Positions 36,863 through 45,345 of a stretch of 64,000 nt of DNA are shown here, one piece after another; within the stretch, counting starts at the first letter, position 1, and each line of letters begins with the position of its first letter. A program made the translations under genes and the position numbers. The DNA lies in assembly GCA_038235165.1 (NCBI GenBank), contig JBBSUG010000027.1:1-64000 (forward strand), in the 5' to 3' direction. The DNA is from GCA-002050365 sp038235165. Lineage in GTDB: Bacteria > Acidobacteriota > Blastocatellia > Pyrinomonadales > Pyrinomonadaceae. The notes under the pieces were generated by a model. That model made no database searches and had not been told where the DNA came from. It was given only the letters and a program-made list of their open reading frames with translations.

Positions 36863-36876
36863 GCGAAAAAATTCGC
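36863..36876. promoter_or_regulatory. Stress-island activator site (single copy)
   Basis: GCGAA-AAAA-TTCGC matches the half-site pattern GYGAAA/TTTCGC repeated upstream of the other sigma54 promoters here. It lies 145 bp upstream of the promoter at 36704-36720. Confidence 0.45.
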
Positions 36877-36987
36877 AGTCAAGTATAAAAATCGGCGAAG
36901 TTAATTTAATTTCGTAAAAGTTAAAACTGTTGAAATCATCAGTTCACGGAGGTTTTGAAAAATGAAGATGAAGAAAACTTAAAAAAG

Positions 36988-37410
36988 CTATTTGATTCGA
37001 TTTGTCCAATAAAAGCTGAGGCGGAAAGCCATGGGCAATAAAATTGCCAATTGCAGAAGCGGTGATAATCCAATATTAATAAGCGGGATTTTCGGCATAC
37101 TTTGTTTGTAAGACCAGATGCCGAATTCGGTCGCCCCCAGCTCAATGATTACGGCGAACACGGCACCCAATACAGCCATCAGCAAATGCGGTTTCCAATC
37201 ATTGATTCTGCCCCGTAAAATAAACCGCGTAATTTGATAACCGATGACAGTCAACGCGGCATCGCCGAAGGTTGCCCCCGTGCAGAAAAGAGTGGCTTTG
37301 GCAAAACCGACATCGCTCATTCCGCGATACAGATACATCTGTGCCATTTCCCAAAACCAGTTGAGAATAAACGCAAAAGTAAATAATGCCTTGTAAAATT
37401 TTAAATTCAT
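36988..37410 (-). CDS. Integral membrane protein, unrecognised
   Basis: 140 aa from ATG 37410 (a TTG 48 bases earlier is unlikely). About four transmembrane helices (7-27, 40-65, 78-100, 112-132). Features such as FILNWFWEMAQMYLY and GATFGDAALTVIGY are striking but I cannot name a family. It sits alone between two predicted sigma54 units; a partial GCGAAAATAG site lies near 37480, but no clean -24/-12 was found. Confidence 0.65.
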   Translation of the reverse strand: MNLKFYKALFTFAFILNWFWEMAQMYLYRGMSDVGFAKATLFCTGATFGDAALTVIGYQITRFILRGRINDWKPHLLMAVLGAVFAVIIELGATEFGIWSYKQSMPKIPLINIGLSPLLQLAILLPMAFRLSFYWTNRIK

Positions 37411-37584
37411 TCTATCCAGATACGACTGACGAGCAGGATTTACTTGCTTTGAATGCAATTATTATTTGGCGTAAAAAACTGCGAAAATAGAAATTGTATG
37501 CCCGTGCGTGTTTTATTTTTTTAATTCGTTAAGCGTCGCGTTCTACTGAAATTTGTCATCGCCTTTTGACCCTCCGTTTTCAAT

Positions 37585-38499
37585 TTACCTGACAACCTCG
37601 ACTGAGCAGTGCGCTCTTTCGGCGACCGCTGCCGAAGTGCTGCCGATTAGAAATCGCTCCAATTTATTACTGAAAGAATGAGAACCGACGAAAATGCAGT
37701 CCGCGCCCCATTTTTCGGCTTCTTCTATCAAAATCTGTTTCGGATTGCCGGTTTCGACACGCAATTCCGCATCGAGTTTCGCCCCTTTCAATTTGAAAAG
37801 CGCGGTTTCAGCCAATTTTCCAACCCAATGCCGCTCATTCCTTTTTTCTTCTTCAAACAAGTCGGCGACGGGCGGCACAAAGCGTCCGATTGCCGTCGGG
37901 AGGAGCGAATTTGTTGCCGAAACAAGTCTGAGTTCGCTCTGCTCGCGCCAATTTCTGGCAATAACCGCATCAATTGCGGCAAGCGAACCGGGCGAACCGT
38001 CAAAACCGATAACTATTCGCACCGGAAAAGGATCAACTTCGATTCGCCCGCGGGCGACGCGCACCGACACTCGCGCTGCCGATAAAATTTTGCTCGAAAT
38101 GCTTCCCAGAAGTATGCGGCTGATTGCCGTTTTCCCCTGCGAGCCGACGACGATCAAATCGGGTTTGAAATCTTCCGCTGCGGCGAGTATTTTCTGCGCC
38201 GGCGAACCAAAATCCACATCGGCGGTTACATTCCAATCGGGAAACTTGGCGTTTAATCTCTCTTTGGCGTGGCGACTTAGAATTTCGGCTTCGCGGACGG
38301 ATTTATTCTCAACCGATTCGTGTATTTTGAATCTTTCGGGATTTTTTCCGGGCAAATTATCTCCGTTTGGCGACGGCATCCAAATTTCCGCTACGGTAAT
38401 TACCTTTGCTTCGACCCGATCCGGCAAACCCGCTTTCTGTAAATCATCAAGCGCGGCATCCGCCGACCTTGAGCCGTCGTATCCGATTAAAAGTTTCAT
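37585..38499 (-). CDS. Universal stress protein with two Usp domains
   Basis: 304 aa from ATG 38499 (AAGGGGC upstream). Domain 1 (about 1-145) has KLLIGYDGSRSADAAL and an intact ATP motif GSQGKTAISRILLGS (Gx2Gx9GS). Domain 2 (about 150-300) has a degenerate version, GSHSFSNKLERFLIGS, with Ser in place of the second Gly and one extra residue, so it may not bind ATP. Tandem Usp proteins help cells survive hypoxia and stasis. It lies next to the regulator gene at 38832, behind its own sigma54 promoter and site pair. Confidence 0.9.
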   Translation of the reverse strand: MKLLIGYDGSRSADAALDDLQKAGLPDRVEAKVITVAEIWMPSPNGDNLPGKNPERFKIHESVENKSVREAEILSRHAKERLNAKFPDWNVTADVDFGSPAQKILAAAEDFKPDLIVVGSQGKTAISRILLGSISSKILSAARVSVRVARGRIEVDPFPVRIVIGFDGSPGSLAAIDAVIARNWREQSELRLVSATNSLLPTAIGRFVPPVADLFEEEKRNERHWVGKLAETALFKLKGAKLDAELRVETGNPKQILIEEAEKWGADCIFVGSHSFSNKLERFLIGSTSAAVAERAHCSVEVVR

Positions 38500-38610
38500 A
38501 CTTGCCCCTTGTTTCAATTAAAAACTTGCCGAAAAATTCTTCATTTATAGAGTTTATGTAAAATGCTTTTTCAGTTCTTTCAAGTAATCACGAACTTCCG
38601 TATTTATTCC

Positions 38611-38626
38611 GCAAACCTTATGCCAT
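38611..38626 (-). promoter_or_regulatory. Predicted sigma54 promoter of the tandem Usp gene
   Basis: Minus strand ATGGCATAAGGTTTGC: GG at 38624-38623 and GC at 38612-38611, ten bases between, with good TGGCA and TTTGC boxes. The start site would be near 38600, about 100 bases before the ATG. Confidence 0.65.
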
Positions 38627-38669
38627 TGAGAAAACATAGGTAATACTTGAATTTACTTTAAATCGAACG

Positions 38670-38704
38670 TGAAAATTTCAGCTTGAACTGCGAAATTTTC
38701 CACG
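38670..38704. promoter_or_regulatory. Paired activator sites upstream of Usp promoter
   Basis: GTGAAAATTTCAGC (38670-38683) and GCGAAATTTTCCAC (38691-38704) are 21 bp apart start to start, ending 45 bp from the -24 box. They also stand 128 bp before the regulator gene at 38832, so autoregulation is possible. Confidence 0.6.
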
Positions 38705-38831
38705 CTTTTTCGGGATTCTGATTTTCCAATCATTTTGAAAAAGCATACAATCATTTTTTAATAAGAACTTCTAACCATCTTTTATCAGACAAATTTCGGA
38801 AGATTATATTTTTCGAGAAAATTTAAACATT

Positions 38832-40361
38832 TTGAACAAAAAACCGGAAACAATTTTAGTCGTTGATGATGACCGTCAAATCCGGCGCATCCTCGTCGAA
38901 ACGCTGAAGTCCTGGAATTACAATCCTTTGGAAGCGGGGAAATTAGCGGAAGCGCGGAAAGTTTTCAACGACGAAGAACCGAAGTTCGTTTTGCTCGACA
39001 TTGATCTGCCGGACGGTTCGGGACTTGATTTTTTGTCGGAAATTAAAGAAATTCAGTCGGAAACGATAGTCGTGATGATTACGGGAAATGTTGATGTCAA
39101 AAGCACCATCGCTTCTTTGCGCGGCGGAGCGCACGATTTTATCGCCAAACCGATTCGGCTCGAAGAACTGCGCGTTACGCTTCGCAACGGCGTGGAAACT
39201 CAAAATCTGCGGCGTGAACTCAAACAAATTCGCTGCAAACAGGCACAGGAATTCAGTTTTGAACAAATCATCGGCGAATCGAAACCGATGATGAAATCAA
39301 TCGAAATGGCGAAAAAAGTCGCCGCATCCGATATTGCTTCCGTTTTATTGCAAGGCGAAACCGGAACGGGCAAAGACCTTTTCGCCCGCGCCATTCATTA
39401 CGCTTCTGATCGCCGCAACGCACCTTATTTAGCGATAAATTGTGCCGCGCTTCCGGCAAATTTGATCGAATCGGAGCTTTTCGGACACGAAAAAGGCGCG
39501 TTCACCGATGCGAAAGCTAAAAAAGAAGGATTATTTGAACAAGCGCACGGCGGAACGATTTTTCTGGACGAAATCGGCGAAATGGATATTTCGCTGCAAG
39601 CCAAACTTTTGCGCGTTCTGGAAGACGGCAAATTCAAGCGCGTCGGCGGTTTGAAGGATATTCCGATTGATGCGCGAATCATTGCCGCGTCGAACCGCGA
39701 TTTGAAAAAGGAAAGCACGGAAGGGAATTTCCGGCTCGATTTGTATTATCGCTTATCGGTTATTCAGATAAATATCCCGCCGCTCAGGGAAAGAAGCGAC
39801 GATATTCTATTGCTCGCCCAACATTATATTGACCGGATAAATCCGAAAAGGCGCGGCGATAAAAAGCTGCGCGGACTTGCGCCGGAAACTGCCAAGATTT
39901 TCAAAAGTTACCGATGGGAAGGAAACGTCCGCGAACTGAAAAACGTCATCGAACGCGCTTCAATTCTTGAAGACGGCGAACTCGTTTCAACCGAATATCT
40001 TCCGGCAGATTTGGCGGGCGAATCAGCGTCAACTGTTTCAAACGGAAAATCTCTGTTCACGCTTCCGGCGGAAGGAATTCCGCTCGCCGAAGTCGAACTG
40101 GATTTGTCGCGGCAAGCCTTTGAGCGGACAAACGGAAATTTGACGAGAGCTGCCAAACTTCTCGATATTTCGCGCGACCAACTTCGCTATCGTTTGAACA
40201 AATCTGTTGAGAAAAAAGAAGAAAAAGAAGTTTCGGAAAAAAATCAAACGAGAACGCTTTCAAACCGCGACCGCGATATTTTTGTGGAAATGCTCGAAAA
40301 TCCGCCCGAACCGAACGAAGCATTGAAAAAAGCCGTTAAGGAATACAAAAAGAAAAACTAG
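38832..40361 (+). CDS. Sigma54-dependent response regulator with antitoxin-like C-terminal tail
   Basis: 509 aa, TTG start. Receiver domain (1-120) with phosphoacceptor D56 (LLDIDLP). AAA+ domain with Walker A GETGTGKD near 176, sigma54 loop GAFTDA near 223 (the usual second Gly is Asp), Walker B FLDEIGEMD. Fis-type HTH about 430-458 (LTRAAKLLDISRDQLRYRLNK). The last 39 residues (471-509) read TLSNRDRDIFVEMLENPPEPNEALKKAVKEY, the pattern of the C-terminal toxin-binding segment of DUF1778/TacA antitoxins. It is the likely master activator of the surrounding stress genes, phosphorylated by the hybrid kinase that follows. Confidence 0.92.
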   Translation: MNKKPETILVVDDDRQIRRILVETLKSWNYNPLEAGKLAEARKVFNDEEPKFVLLDIDLPDGSGLDFLSEIKEIQSETIVVMITGNVDVKSTIASLRGGAHDFIAKPIRLEELRVTLRNGVETQNLRRELKQIRCKQAQEFSFEQIIGESKPMMKSIEMAKKVAASDIASVLLQGETGTGKDLFARAIHYASDRRNAPYLAINCAALPANLIESELFGHEKGAFTDAKAKKEGLFEQAHGGTIFLDEIGEMDISLQAKLLRVLEDGKFKRVGGLKDIPIDARIIAASNRDLKKESTEGNFRLDLYYRLSVIQINIPPLRERSDDILLLAQHYIDRINPKRRGDKKLRGLAPETAKIFKSYRWEGNVRELKNVIERASILEDGELVSTEYLPADLAGESASTVSNGKSLFTLPAEGIPLAEVELDLSRQAFERTNGNLTRAAKLLDISRDQLRYRLNKSVEKKEEKEVSEKNQTRTLSNRDRDIFVEMLENPPEPNEALKKAVKEYKKKN

Positions 40362-40458
40362 ACGGACGGAAAAATCTTGATTGCGCGAATAATCTTTACA
40401 TATTGGTTTCATAATCTAACGCGCCGCATCAAAATTGATTAAAAAATTTTGTAAAAAA

Positions 40459-42390
40459 ATGAGTAAAAAAGCCGCCGCAAATTTAGAAAATCAAAAGGTC
40501 GAAAGCGAACTCGAAAAAACACTCAAGGAACTTTCCGACATCAAATTCGCGCTTGACGAATCAACCATTGTGGCGATCACCGATCAGCGCGGCAAGATAA
40601 CTTTCATCAATGATAAATTCTGCGAAATCTCGAAATACACCCGCGAAGAACTTCTCGGTCAAGACCACCGCATAATTAATTCGGATTATCACTCGAAAGA
40701 ATTTATAAAGAATCTATGGACGACTATTGCCGGCGGCAAAGTTTGGCGCGGCGAACTTCGCAATCGGGCAAAAGACGGTTCGATTTATTGGGTTTCAACA
40801 ACGATTGTGCCGTTTTTGAAAACAAGCGGAAAACCTTATCAATACGTCGCCATTCGCCACGACATCACCGAACGCAAAGAATCCGAAGAACGCATCCGCC
40901 AGCAAGCCTCGCTGCTTGAAAAATCTCAGGACGCGATTTTAGTCTGCGATCTTAATTATCAGATACTTTTCTGGAACAAAGGAGCGGAGAATATCTACGG
41001 CTGGAAGACACAGGAAATTTTGGGCAAGGATTTATCCAGAGCCGTTTATCAAAGCGATAATTCGGATATTCAAAAAATATCAAAAATTTTGGAGATTGAA
41101 GACGAATTTCAGACCGAAACCGTAAATTACACAAAAAACGGCAGGAGAATTTCCGTCGTCAGCCGTTGGACGCTCGTCAGAAACGATCAGGGAATGCCCG
41201 ATTATATTTTGCTGCTCAACAGCGATATATCCGAACTCAAGCAAGTTCAAGACCAATTTTATCGCGCTCAAAGAATAGAATCCATCGGAACTCTCGCCGG
41301 CGGAATCGCGCACGATTTGAATAATGTTCTATCGCCGATTCTAATGGCAGTCGAGATGCTGCAAACGGATGATGAAATCGAAAAAGCGGGCGAGCCGTGG
41401 CTTTCGATCATTAAGGAAAACACGACGCGGGGCGCGGATTTGATAAGACAGGTTTTGACTTTTGCACGCGGCGTGGAAGGCGAGCGCGTCAACGTCCAAT
41501 TGCGGCATTTGATAAAAGATTTAATTAATGTGTTGGGCGAAACTTTGCCGAAAACAATCGCCGTCAAATACGACATCGAGCCGGAACTAAATCTCGTATC
41601 CTGCGATCCGACGCAAATTCATCAGGTGTTGATGAATCTGGCGGTCAATGCCAGAGATGCGATGATTTCGGGCGGCAGCTTGACGATCAAAGCGCGGAAT
41701 ATGTTGATTGACGAAAATTACGCGCGAATCAATATTGAAGCGAAACCCGGAAATTATGTTTTGCTGACGGTTGAAGATACGGGCGAAGGAATGCCGAAAG
41801 ATGTCCAAAATCGCATTTGGGATCCGTTTTATACGACTAAAGAAGTCGGCAAAGGCACAGGTTTAGGACTTTCGACCGCGCTTTCGATTGTCAAAAGCCA
41901 CGACGGATTTATCAATGTTTACAGCGAACCTAACAAGGGAACGAAGTTTTCAATTTATCTTCCCGCTTCGGAAACTTCCGTCGAAAAATCGGAAAACACA
42001 CAAAGTTTGCTTTACCCGAAAGGCAGCGGAGAAATTATTCTGGTTGTTGACGATGAAGCGAATATTCGGCAGATAACGACCGCGACGCTCGAAAAATACG
42101 GTTACAAAACTTTGACCGCCGCAGACGGCACGGAAGCGATTGCCGTCTATACGCAGCAGGAAAAAATTGATCTCGTAATAACCGATATGTCAATGCCGTA
42201 TATGGACGGCGCGGCGACGATTCGCGCTCTGCGTAAATTAAATCCGAAACTGAAAATCATCTCGGCAAGCGGTTTAACCAATTCGCAAAAAACCGACGGC
42301 AAAAATTTAAATACAAACGCTTTTCTGCTCAAACCTTTCACGGCGGAAAAACTTCTGACGACCATCGCCGAAGTGTTGGCGAAAGAATAA
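40459..42390 (+). CDS. Hybrid sensor kinase: PAS-PAS-HisKA-HATPase-receiver
   Basis: 643 aa from ATG 40459; the frame extends to a TTG at 40435. There is no transmembrane segment, so it is a soluble sensor. PAS 1 (about 25-140, VAITDQRGKITFINDKFCEISKY; aerotaxis-like PAS), PAS 2 (about 150-265), HisKA with GTLAGGIAHDLNNVLSPILM (His near 286), HATPase with NLAVNARDAM and GTGLGLSTAL, then a receiver (about 525-640) with phosphoacceptor in VITDMSMP. It could relay through its own receiver to the regulator encoded 98 bp upstream. PAS domains allow redox, oxygen or ligand sensing; no cofactor residues can be assigned. Confidence 0.9.
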   Translation: MSKKAAANLENQKVESELEKTLKELSDIKFALDESTIVAITDQRGKITFINDKFCEISKYTREELLGQDHRIINSDYHSKEFIKNLWTTIAGGKVWRGELRNRAKDGSIYWVSTTIVPFLKTSGKPYQYVAIRHDITERKESEERIRQQASLLEKSQDAILVCDLNYQILFWNKGAENIYGWKTQEILGKDLSRAVYQSDNSDIQKISKILEIEDEFQTETVNYTKNGRRISVVSRWTLVRNDQGMPDYILLLNSDISELKQVQDQFYRAQRIESIGTLAGGIAHDLNNVLSPILMAVEMLQTDDEIEKAGEPWLSIIKENTTRGADLIRQVLTFARGVEGERVNVQLRHLIKDLINVLGETLPKTIAVKYDIEPELNLVSCDPTQIHQVLMNLAVNARDAMISGGSLTIKARNMLIDENYARINIEAKPGNYVLLTVEDTGEGMPKDVQNRIWDPFYTTKEVGKGTGLGLSTALSIVKSHDGFINVYSEPNKGTKFSIYLPASETSVEKSENTQSLLYPKGSGEIILVVDDEANIRQITTATLEKYGYKTLTAADGTEAIAVYTQQEKIDLVITDMSMPYMDGAATIRALRKLNPKLKIISASGLTNSQKTDGKNLNTNAFLLKPFTAEKLLTTIAEVLAKE

Positions 42391-42477
42391 GCCGAACACA
42401 CCGAAAAAATCAATTTCAAAACGTCGGTGAAAGTTTCTCGCTTTCCCGTATTTAAAAATTTATCAAACCTTCAAACC

Positions 42478-42513
42478 GTGAAAAGTTTCGCGGACTGATG
42501 CGAAATTTTTCGC
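42478..42513. promoter_or_regulatory. Paired activator sites before the split-barrel operon
   Basis: GTGAAAAGTTTCGC (42478-42491) and the perfect palindromic-looking GCGAAATTTTTCGC (42500-42513), 22 bp apart, end 54 bp upstream of the -24 box. This is the best-conserved pair in the window. Confidence 0.65.
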
Positions 42514-42564
42514 ATTTTTATCAAAAATAAAAGACAAAACTCAATAATCGAAGTGTTTTCCATC

Positions 42565-42582
42565 GCGGCACGTTCATTGCAC
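42565..42582 (+). promoter_or_regulatory. Predicted sigma54 promoter, near-perfect consensus
   Basis: GCGGCACGTTCATTGCAC: GGCACG, four bases, TTGCA, with GG at 42567-42568 and GC at 42579-42580. Expected start near 42592, 17 bases before the ATG at 42609. Confidence 0.8.
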
Positions 42583-42608
42583 TCCTTTTATCAATAAGGA
42601 TCAAGAAA

Positions 42609-43034
42609 ATGATAAAAACTTTAAGCGAAACGGAAGCGCAAAAATTATTAAAAGAGCAGAAATTCGGACATCTCGGATGTATTTTAGAAACGGGCGAGCC
42701 GTATGTCGTGCCGGTCAATTATCTGTTTTACGACGAAGAAATCTACCTTCATTTATTGCCCGGCGACAAGCTCGACGCGCTGCGGACGAACCCGAAAATC
42801 TGTCTGCAAGTCGAGAAAATCGAAGACATTCTCAAGTGGCAAAGCGTCATCGTTTTCGGCGAATTTCAGGAAGTCAAAAGAACGAACGAAAAAATCAAAG
42901 TGATGCAGGAATTTGCCAAAAAATTCGAGCGTCTAACGCCCGTCGAAGCGATGATCGAGGAAGAATGGAATCTCGGCGGCACGGTCGTTTTTCGCATCAA
43001 GATCAAAAAAATTACGGGAATGGCGGAAAGTTAA
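42609..43034 (+). CDS. Pyridoxamine 5'-phosphate oxidase-family FMN-binding split-barrel protein
   Basis: 141 aa covering the whole split barrel (FGHLGCILETGEPYVVPVNYLFYDEEIYLHLLPGDKLDALRTNPKICLQVEKI). This subgroup binds flavin, F420 or heme and is not the B6 biosynthetic enzyme. Similar small proteins occur in hypoxia/dormancy regulons. It heads a three-gene unit with two membrane proteins behind a near-perfect sigma54 promoter. Confidence 0.85.
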   Translation: MIKTLSETEAQKLLKEQKFGHLGCILETGEPYVVPVNYLFYDEEIYLHLLPGDKLDALRTNPKICLQVEKIEDILKWQSVIVFGEFQEVKRTNEKIKVMQEFAKKFERLTPVEAMIEEEWNLGGTVVFRIKIKKITGMAES

Positions 43035-43042
43035 ATCAAATA

Positions 43043-43444
43043 ATGTGTTTTATCAGAGCATTTACGGTTTGGCTTTTAATAATTTTTGCCGAAAGCATTC
43101 ACGGCACGATTCGCCAACTTTTTCTCGCACCGCTGGTCGGAGATTTCTCGGCGCGGCGAATTGCCGTTTTTACGGGAATGATTTTGATATTTGCCATCAC
43201 ATATTTGTCGGTTCGTTGGATAAATGCACCGACAAAAAAATCGCTTCTCGGTATCGGTTTGATTTGGGTAGTTTTGACCGTTTTATTTGAATTTAGTTTA
43301 GGGATTTTTGTCTTTAAGTTTTCACGGGAAAGAATGTTTGAGGATTACAAGGTATTTCGCGGCGGGCTGATGGGATTCGGGCTTTTGTTTATGTTTTTCG
43401 CTCCGTTTCTGGCAGAAAAACTCAAGACGCGAGTCCGTGCATAA
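43043..43444 (+). CDS. Four-helix membrane protein, unrecognised
   Basis: 133 aa from ATG 43043, eight bases after the split-barrel gene. Four hydrophobic helices (about 5-25, 40-62, 70-92, 105-125); notable FAESIHGTIRQLFLAPLVGDFSARRI near the N-terminus. A longer frame upstream overlaps the previous gene and is not expected to be used. Function unknown; co-expressed with the split-barrel protein. Confidence 0.7.
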   Translation: MCFIRAFTVWLLIIFAESIHGTIRQLFLAPLVGDFSARRIAVFTGMILIFAITYLSVRWINAPTKKSLLGIGLIWVVLTVLFEFSLGIFVFKFSRERMFEDYKVFRGGLMGFGLLFMFFAPFLAEKLKTRVRA

Positions 43445-43466
43445 ATGATCGGACGGAATTTGAAAA

Positions 43467-43805
43467 ATGGAAACTAACACTAAATTGACGCAGATTAAAA
43501 TCATCCACACTTTGATTTGGCTGTTTTTCAATCTGGTAATTTTTTATATGCTTTACGCCGCAATTACAAACAAACTCGATACGTGGCTGTGGTTCGGTTA
43601 CGGATTGATAGTTTTGGAAAGCATCACATTGTTGGTATTTAAATTGTCCTGTCCGCTGACGGTTATTGCACGCAACTACTCGGATTCTGAACAAGATAAT
43701 TTTGATATTTATCTACCGAATTGGCTGGCAAAGCACAATAAATTGATTTATACGCTCATTTTAACTGTCATTATTTTCATAACTTTGTATCAACTTTTTA
43801 AGTAG
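43467..43805 (+). CDS. Small membrane protein, unrecognised
   Basis: 112 aa with three hydrophobic helices (about 10-33, 40-60, 90-111). The cytoplasmic or periplasmic loop CPLTVIARNYSDSEQDNFDIYLPNWLAKHNK is distinctive. It lies 22 bases after the preceding membrane protein and completes the operon. No function can be assigned. Confidence 0.7.
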   Translation: METNTKLTQIKIIHTLIWLFFNLVIFYMLYAAITNKLDTWLWFGYGLIVLESITLLVFKLSCPLTVIARNYSDSEQDNFDIYLPNWLAKHNKLIYTLILTVIIFITLYQLFK

Positions 43806-43830
43806 TTTTCGCGGAAAGCGTTTTCATTCA

Positions 43831-43866
43831 GTGAAGTTTTTCGCAATCAACAGCGTAAATTTCCGC
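43831..43866. promoter_or_regulatory. Paired activator sites before the alcohol dehydrogenase
   Basis: GTGAAGTTTTTCGC (43831-43844) and GCGTAAATTTCCGC (43853-43866), 22 bp apart and ending 84 bp before the -24 box at 43951. Confidence 0.6.
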
Positions 43867-43948
43867 ACTTTTCAGTTTTATAATCACTTGATAAACTCTC
43901 AAACATTTGAAAAAGCACATTACCTATTTCGATAGTCATTATAAAAAT

Positions 43949-43966
43949 AAGGAACAGTTCTTGCCA
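43949..43966 (+). promoter_or_regulatory. Predicted sigma54 promoter of the alcohol dehydrogenase
   Basis: AAGGAACAGTTCTTGCCA: GG at 43951-43952, ten bases, GC at 43963-43964; -12 box TTGC is perfect, -24 box GGAAC deviates at one position. Confidence 0.6.
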
Positions 43967-44039
43967 TTCTCAAAATCAGACGAAAGTTTTTGAAAAATTA
44001 AACTTTACAGATTGAGTTTTATTAGAGGAGTTATAAAGA

Positions 44040-45104
44040 ATGGAAAAAATGAAGGCAAATGTTTTTCGCGGAGTTAACAATTTTCAAATTGAGGAAGTGG
44101 AAAAGCCGAAAGCTCGCGCGGGCGAAGCGGTAATCCGCGTTACTTTGACGACGATTTGCGGAACAGATCTGCATATCGTGCGGGGCGAATATCCGGTCAA
44201 AGAAGGCTTAATCATCGGACACGAGCCGGTCGGCGTGATTGAAGAGATCGGCGAAGGCGTTTCCGGTTACGAAGTCGGCGACAGAGTTTTGGTCGGAGCG
44301 ATTACGCCGTGCGGTCAGTGCCGCGCCTGTCTTTCGGGACATTGGGCGCAATGCGGTGATGGCGCGGATTATGAGGCTCTCGGCGGCTGGCGTTTCGGCA
44401 ACACGATCAACGGAGCGCAAGCCGAATACCTTCTTGTTCCAAATGCACAGGCGAATTTAGCCAAAATTCCTGACGAACTTTCCGACGAACAGGTCGTGCT
44501 GTTAGCCGACATCGCTTCGACCGGATTTAGCGGCGCGGAATCCGGCGGCGTGAAAATCGGCGATGCGGTCGTTGTCTTCGCGCAGGGTCCGATTGGTATC
44601 TGCGCGTCAATCGGAGCGCGTTTGATGGGAGCGTCCTTGGTCATCGGAGTTGACGGCGATGAATCGCGGCTTGAAATGGCGAAAAAAATGGGCGTTGATG
44701 TCGTGCTTAATTATAGGGAACAGGATGTTTTAGCGGAAATTAAAAAATTAACCGGCGGCGGTGCGGATGTGGCAATCGAAGCATTAGGCACGCAGGAAAC
44801 TTTTGAAAACTGTCTGCGTTCATTGCGTCCCGCCGGAACGCTTTCGAGTCTCGGCGTTTATTCGGGCAAATTACAAATTCCTTACGACGATTTTGCGGCA
44901 GGCATCGGTGATTACAAAATCGTTACGACGCTTTGCCCGGGCGGAAAAGAACGTATGCGGCGATTGATGGAAATGGTCAAAACGAATCGGTTTGATCTAA
45001 CGCCGCTTATCACGCATCGCTTTTCGCTCGACGAAATTAAAGAAGCTTACGAACTTTTCGGCGAGCGACGCGAAGGCGTGATGAAGGTTGTAGTAAAACC
45101 ATAA
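44040..45104 (+). CDS. Zinc-dependent alcohol dehydrogenase (MDR family)
   Basis: 354 aa with AGAGGAG upstream. Catalytic zinc ligands C40 (ICGTD) and H61-E62 (GHEPVG), structural zinc Cys set C91, C94, C97, C105. A Rossmann domain begins FAQGPIGICASIGARLMGASLVIGVD, with an acidic residue after the third strand suggesting NAD(H). The N-terminal half resembles bacterial secondary alcohol and threonine-type dehydrogenases. Under hypoxia it could reoxidise NADH by reducing aldehydes or ketones. It has its own sigma54 promoter and site pair. Confidence 0.9.
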   Translation: MEKMKANVFRGVNNFQIEEVEKPKARAGEAVIRVTLTTICGTDLHIVRGEYPVKEGLIIGHEPVGVIEEIGEGVSGYEVGDRVLVGAITPCGQCRACLSGHWAQCGDGADYEALGGWRFGNTINGAQAEYLLVPNAQANLAKIPDELSDEQVVLLADIASTGFSGAESGGVKIGDAVVVFAQGPIGICASIGARLMGASLVIGVDGDESRLEMAKKMGVDVVLNYREQDVLAEIKKLTGGGADVAIEALGTQETFENCLRSLRPAGTLSSLGVYSGKLQIPYDDFAAGIGDYKIVTTLCPGGKERMRRLMEMVKTNRFDLTPLITHRFSLDEIKEAYELFGERREGVMKVVVKP

Positions 45105-45345
45105 AAAACCTTTTAGAAGAATTTGCTTCAGACAAACCTTGCGCTTATATTCCGTACGATTGTCCGATTGAAAGTAAACAAACGAGAAAAATTAAACGGA
45201 AGATTTTGGATTATTGATTGCCGCAACCGTAGTAACCGCTTTTATCATTCGGCGCGATTTTGTCGCCGAAAAGGAAATAAAACATAACCGATAATCCAAA
45301 AACTGCGGGCAGATTCTAAAGATTCAATTCCTGCCGAATAAAAAT
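45105..45345 (+). other. Intergenic region with two decayed coding stretches
   Basis: Two short plus-strand frames look protein-like but lack starts. One reads LLEEFASDKPCAYIPYDCPIESKQTRKIKRKILDY (about 45112-45219). The other reads GLLIAATVVTAFIIRRDFVAEKEIKHNR (about 45203-45292), like the last helix and tail of a transporter. They suggest gene loss between the dehydrogenase and the convergent ATPase. Confidence 0.3.

Noticed and set aside
37411..37584. Sigma54 promoter before the 36988 membrane protein
   Set aside because: TTGCAT is present on the minus strand but the -24 element reads GCC, not GG, at the required distance.
42677..43042. Long frame extending the membrane protein upstream over the split-barrel gene
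   Set aside because: It overlaps a clear FMN split-barrel gene in another frame; the ATG at 43043 gives a clean four-helix protein.
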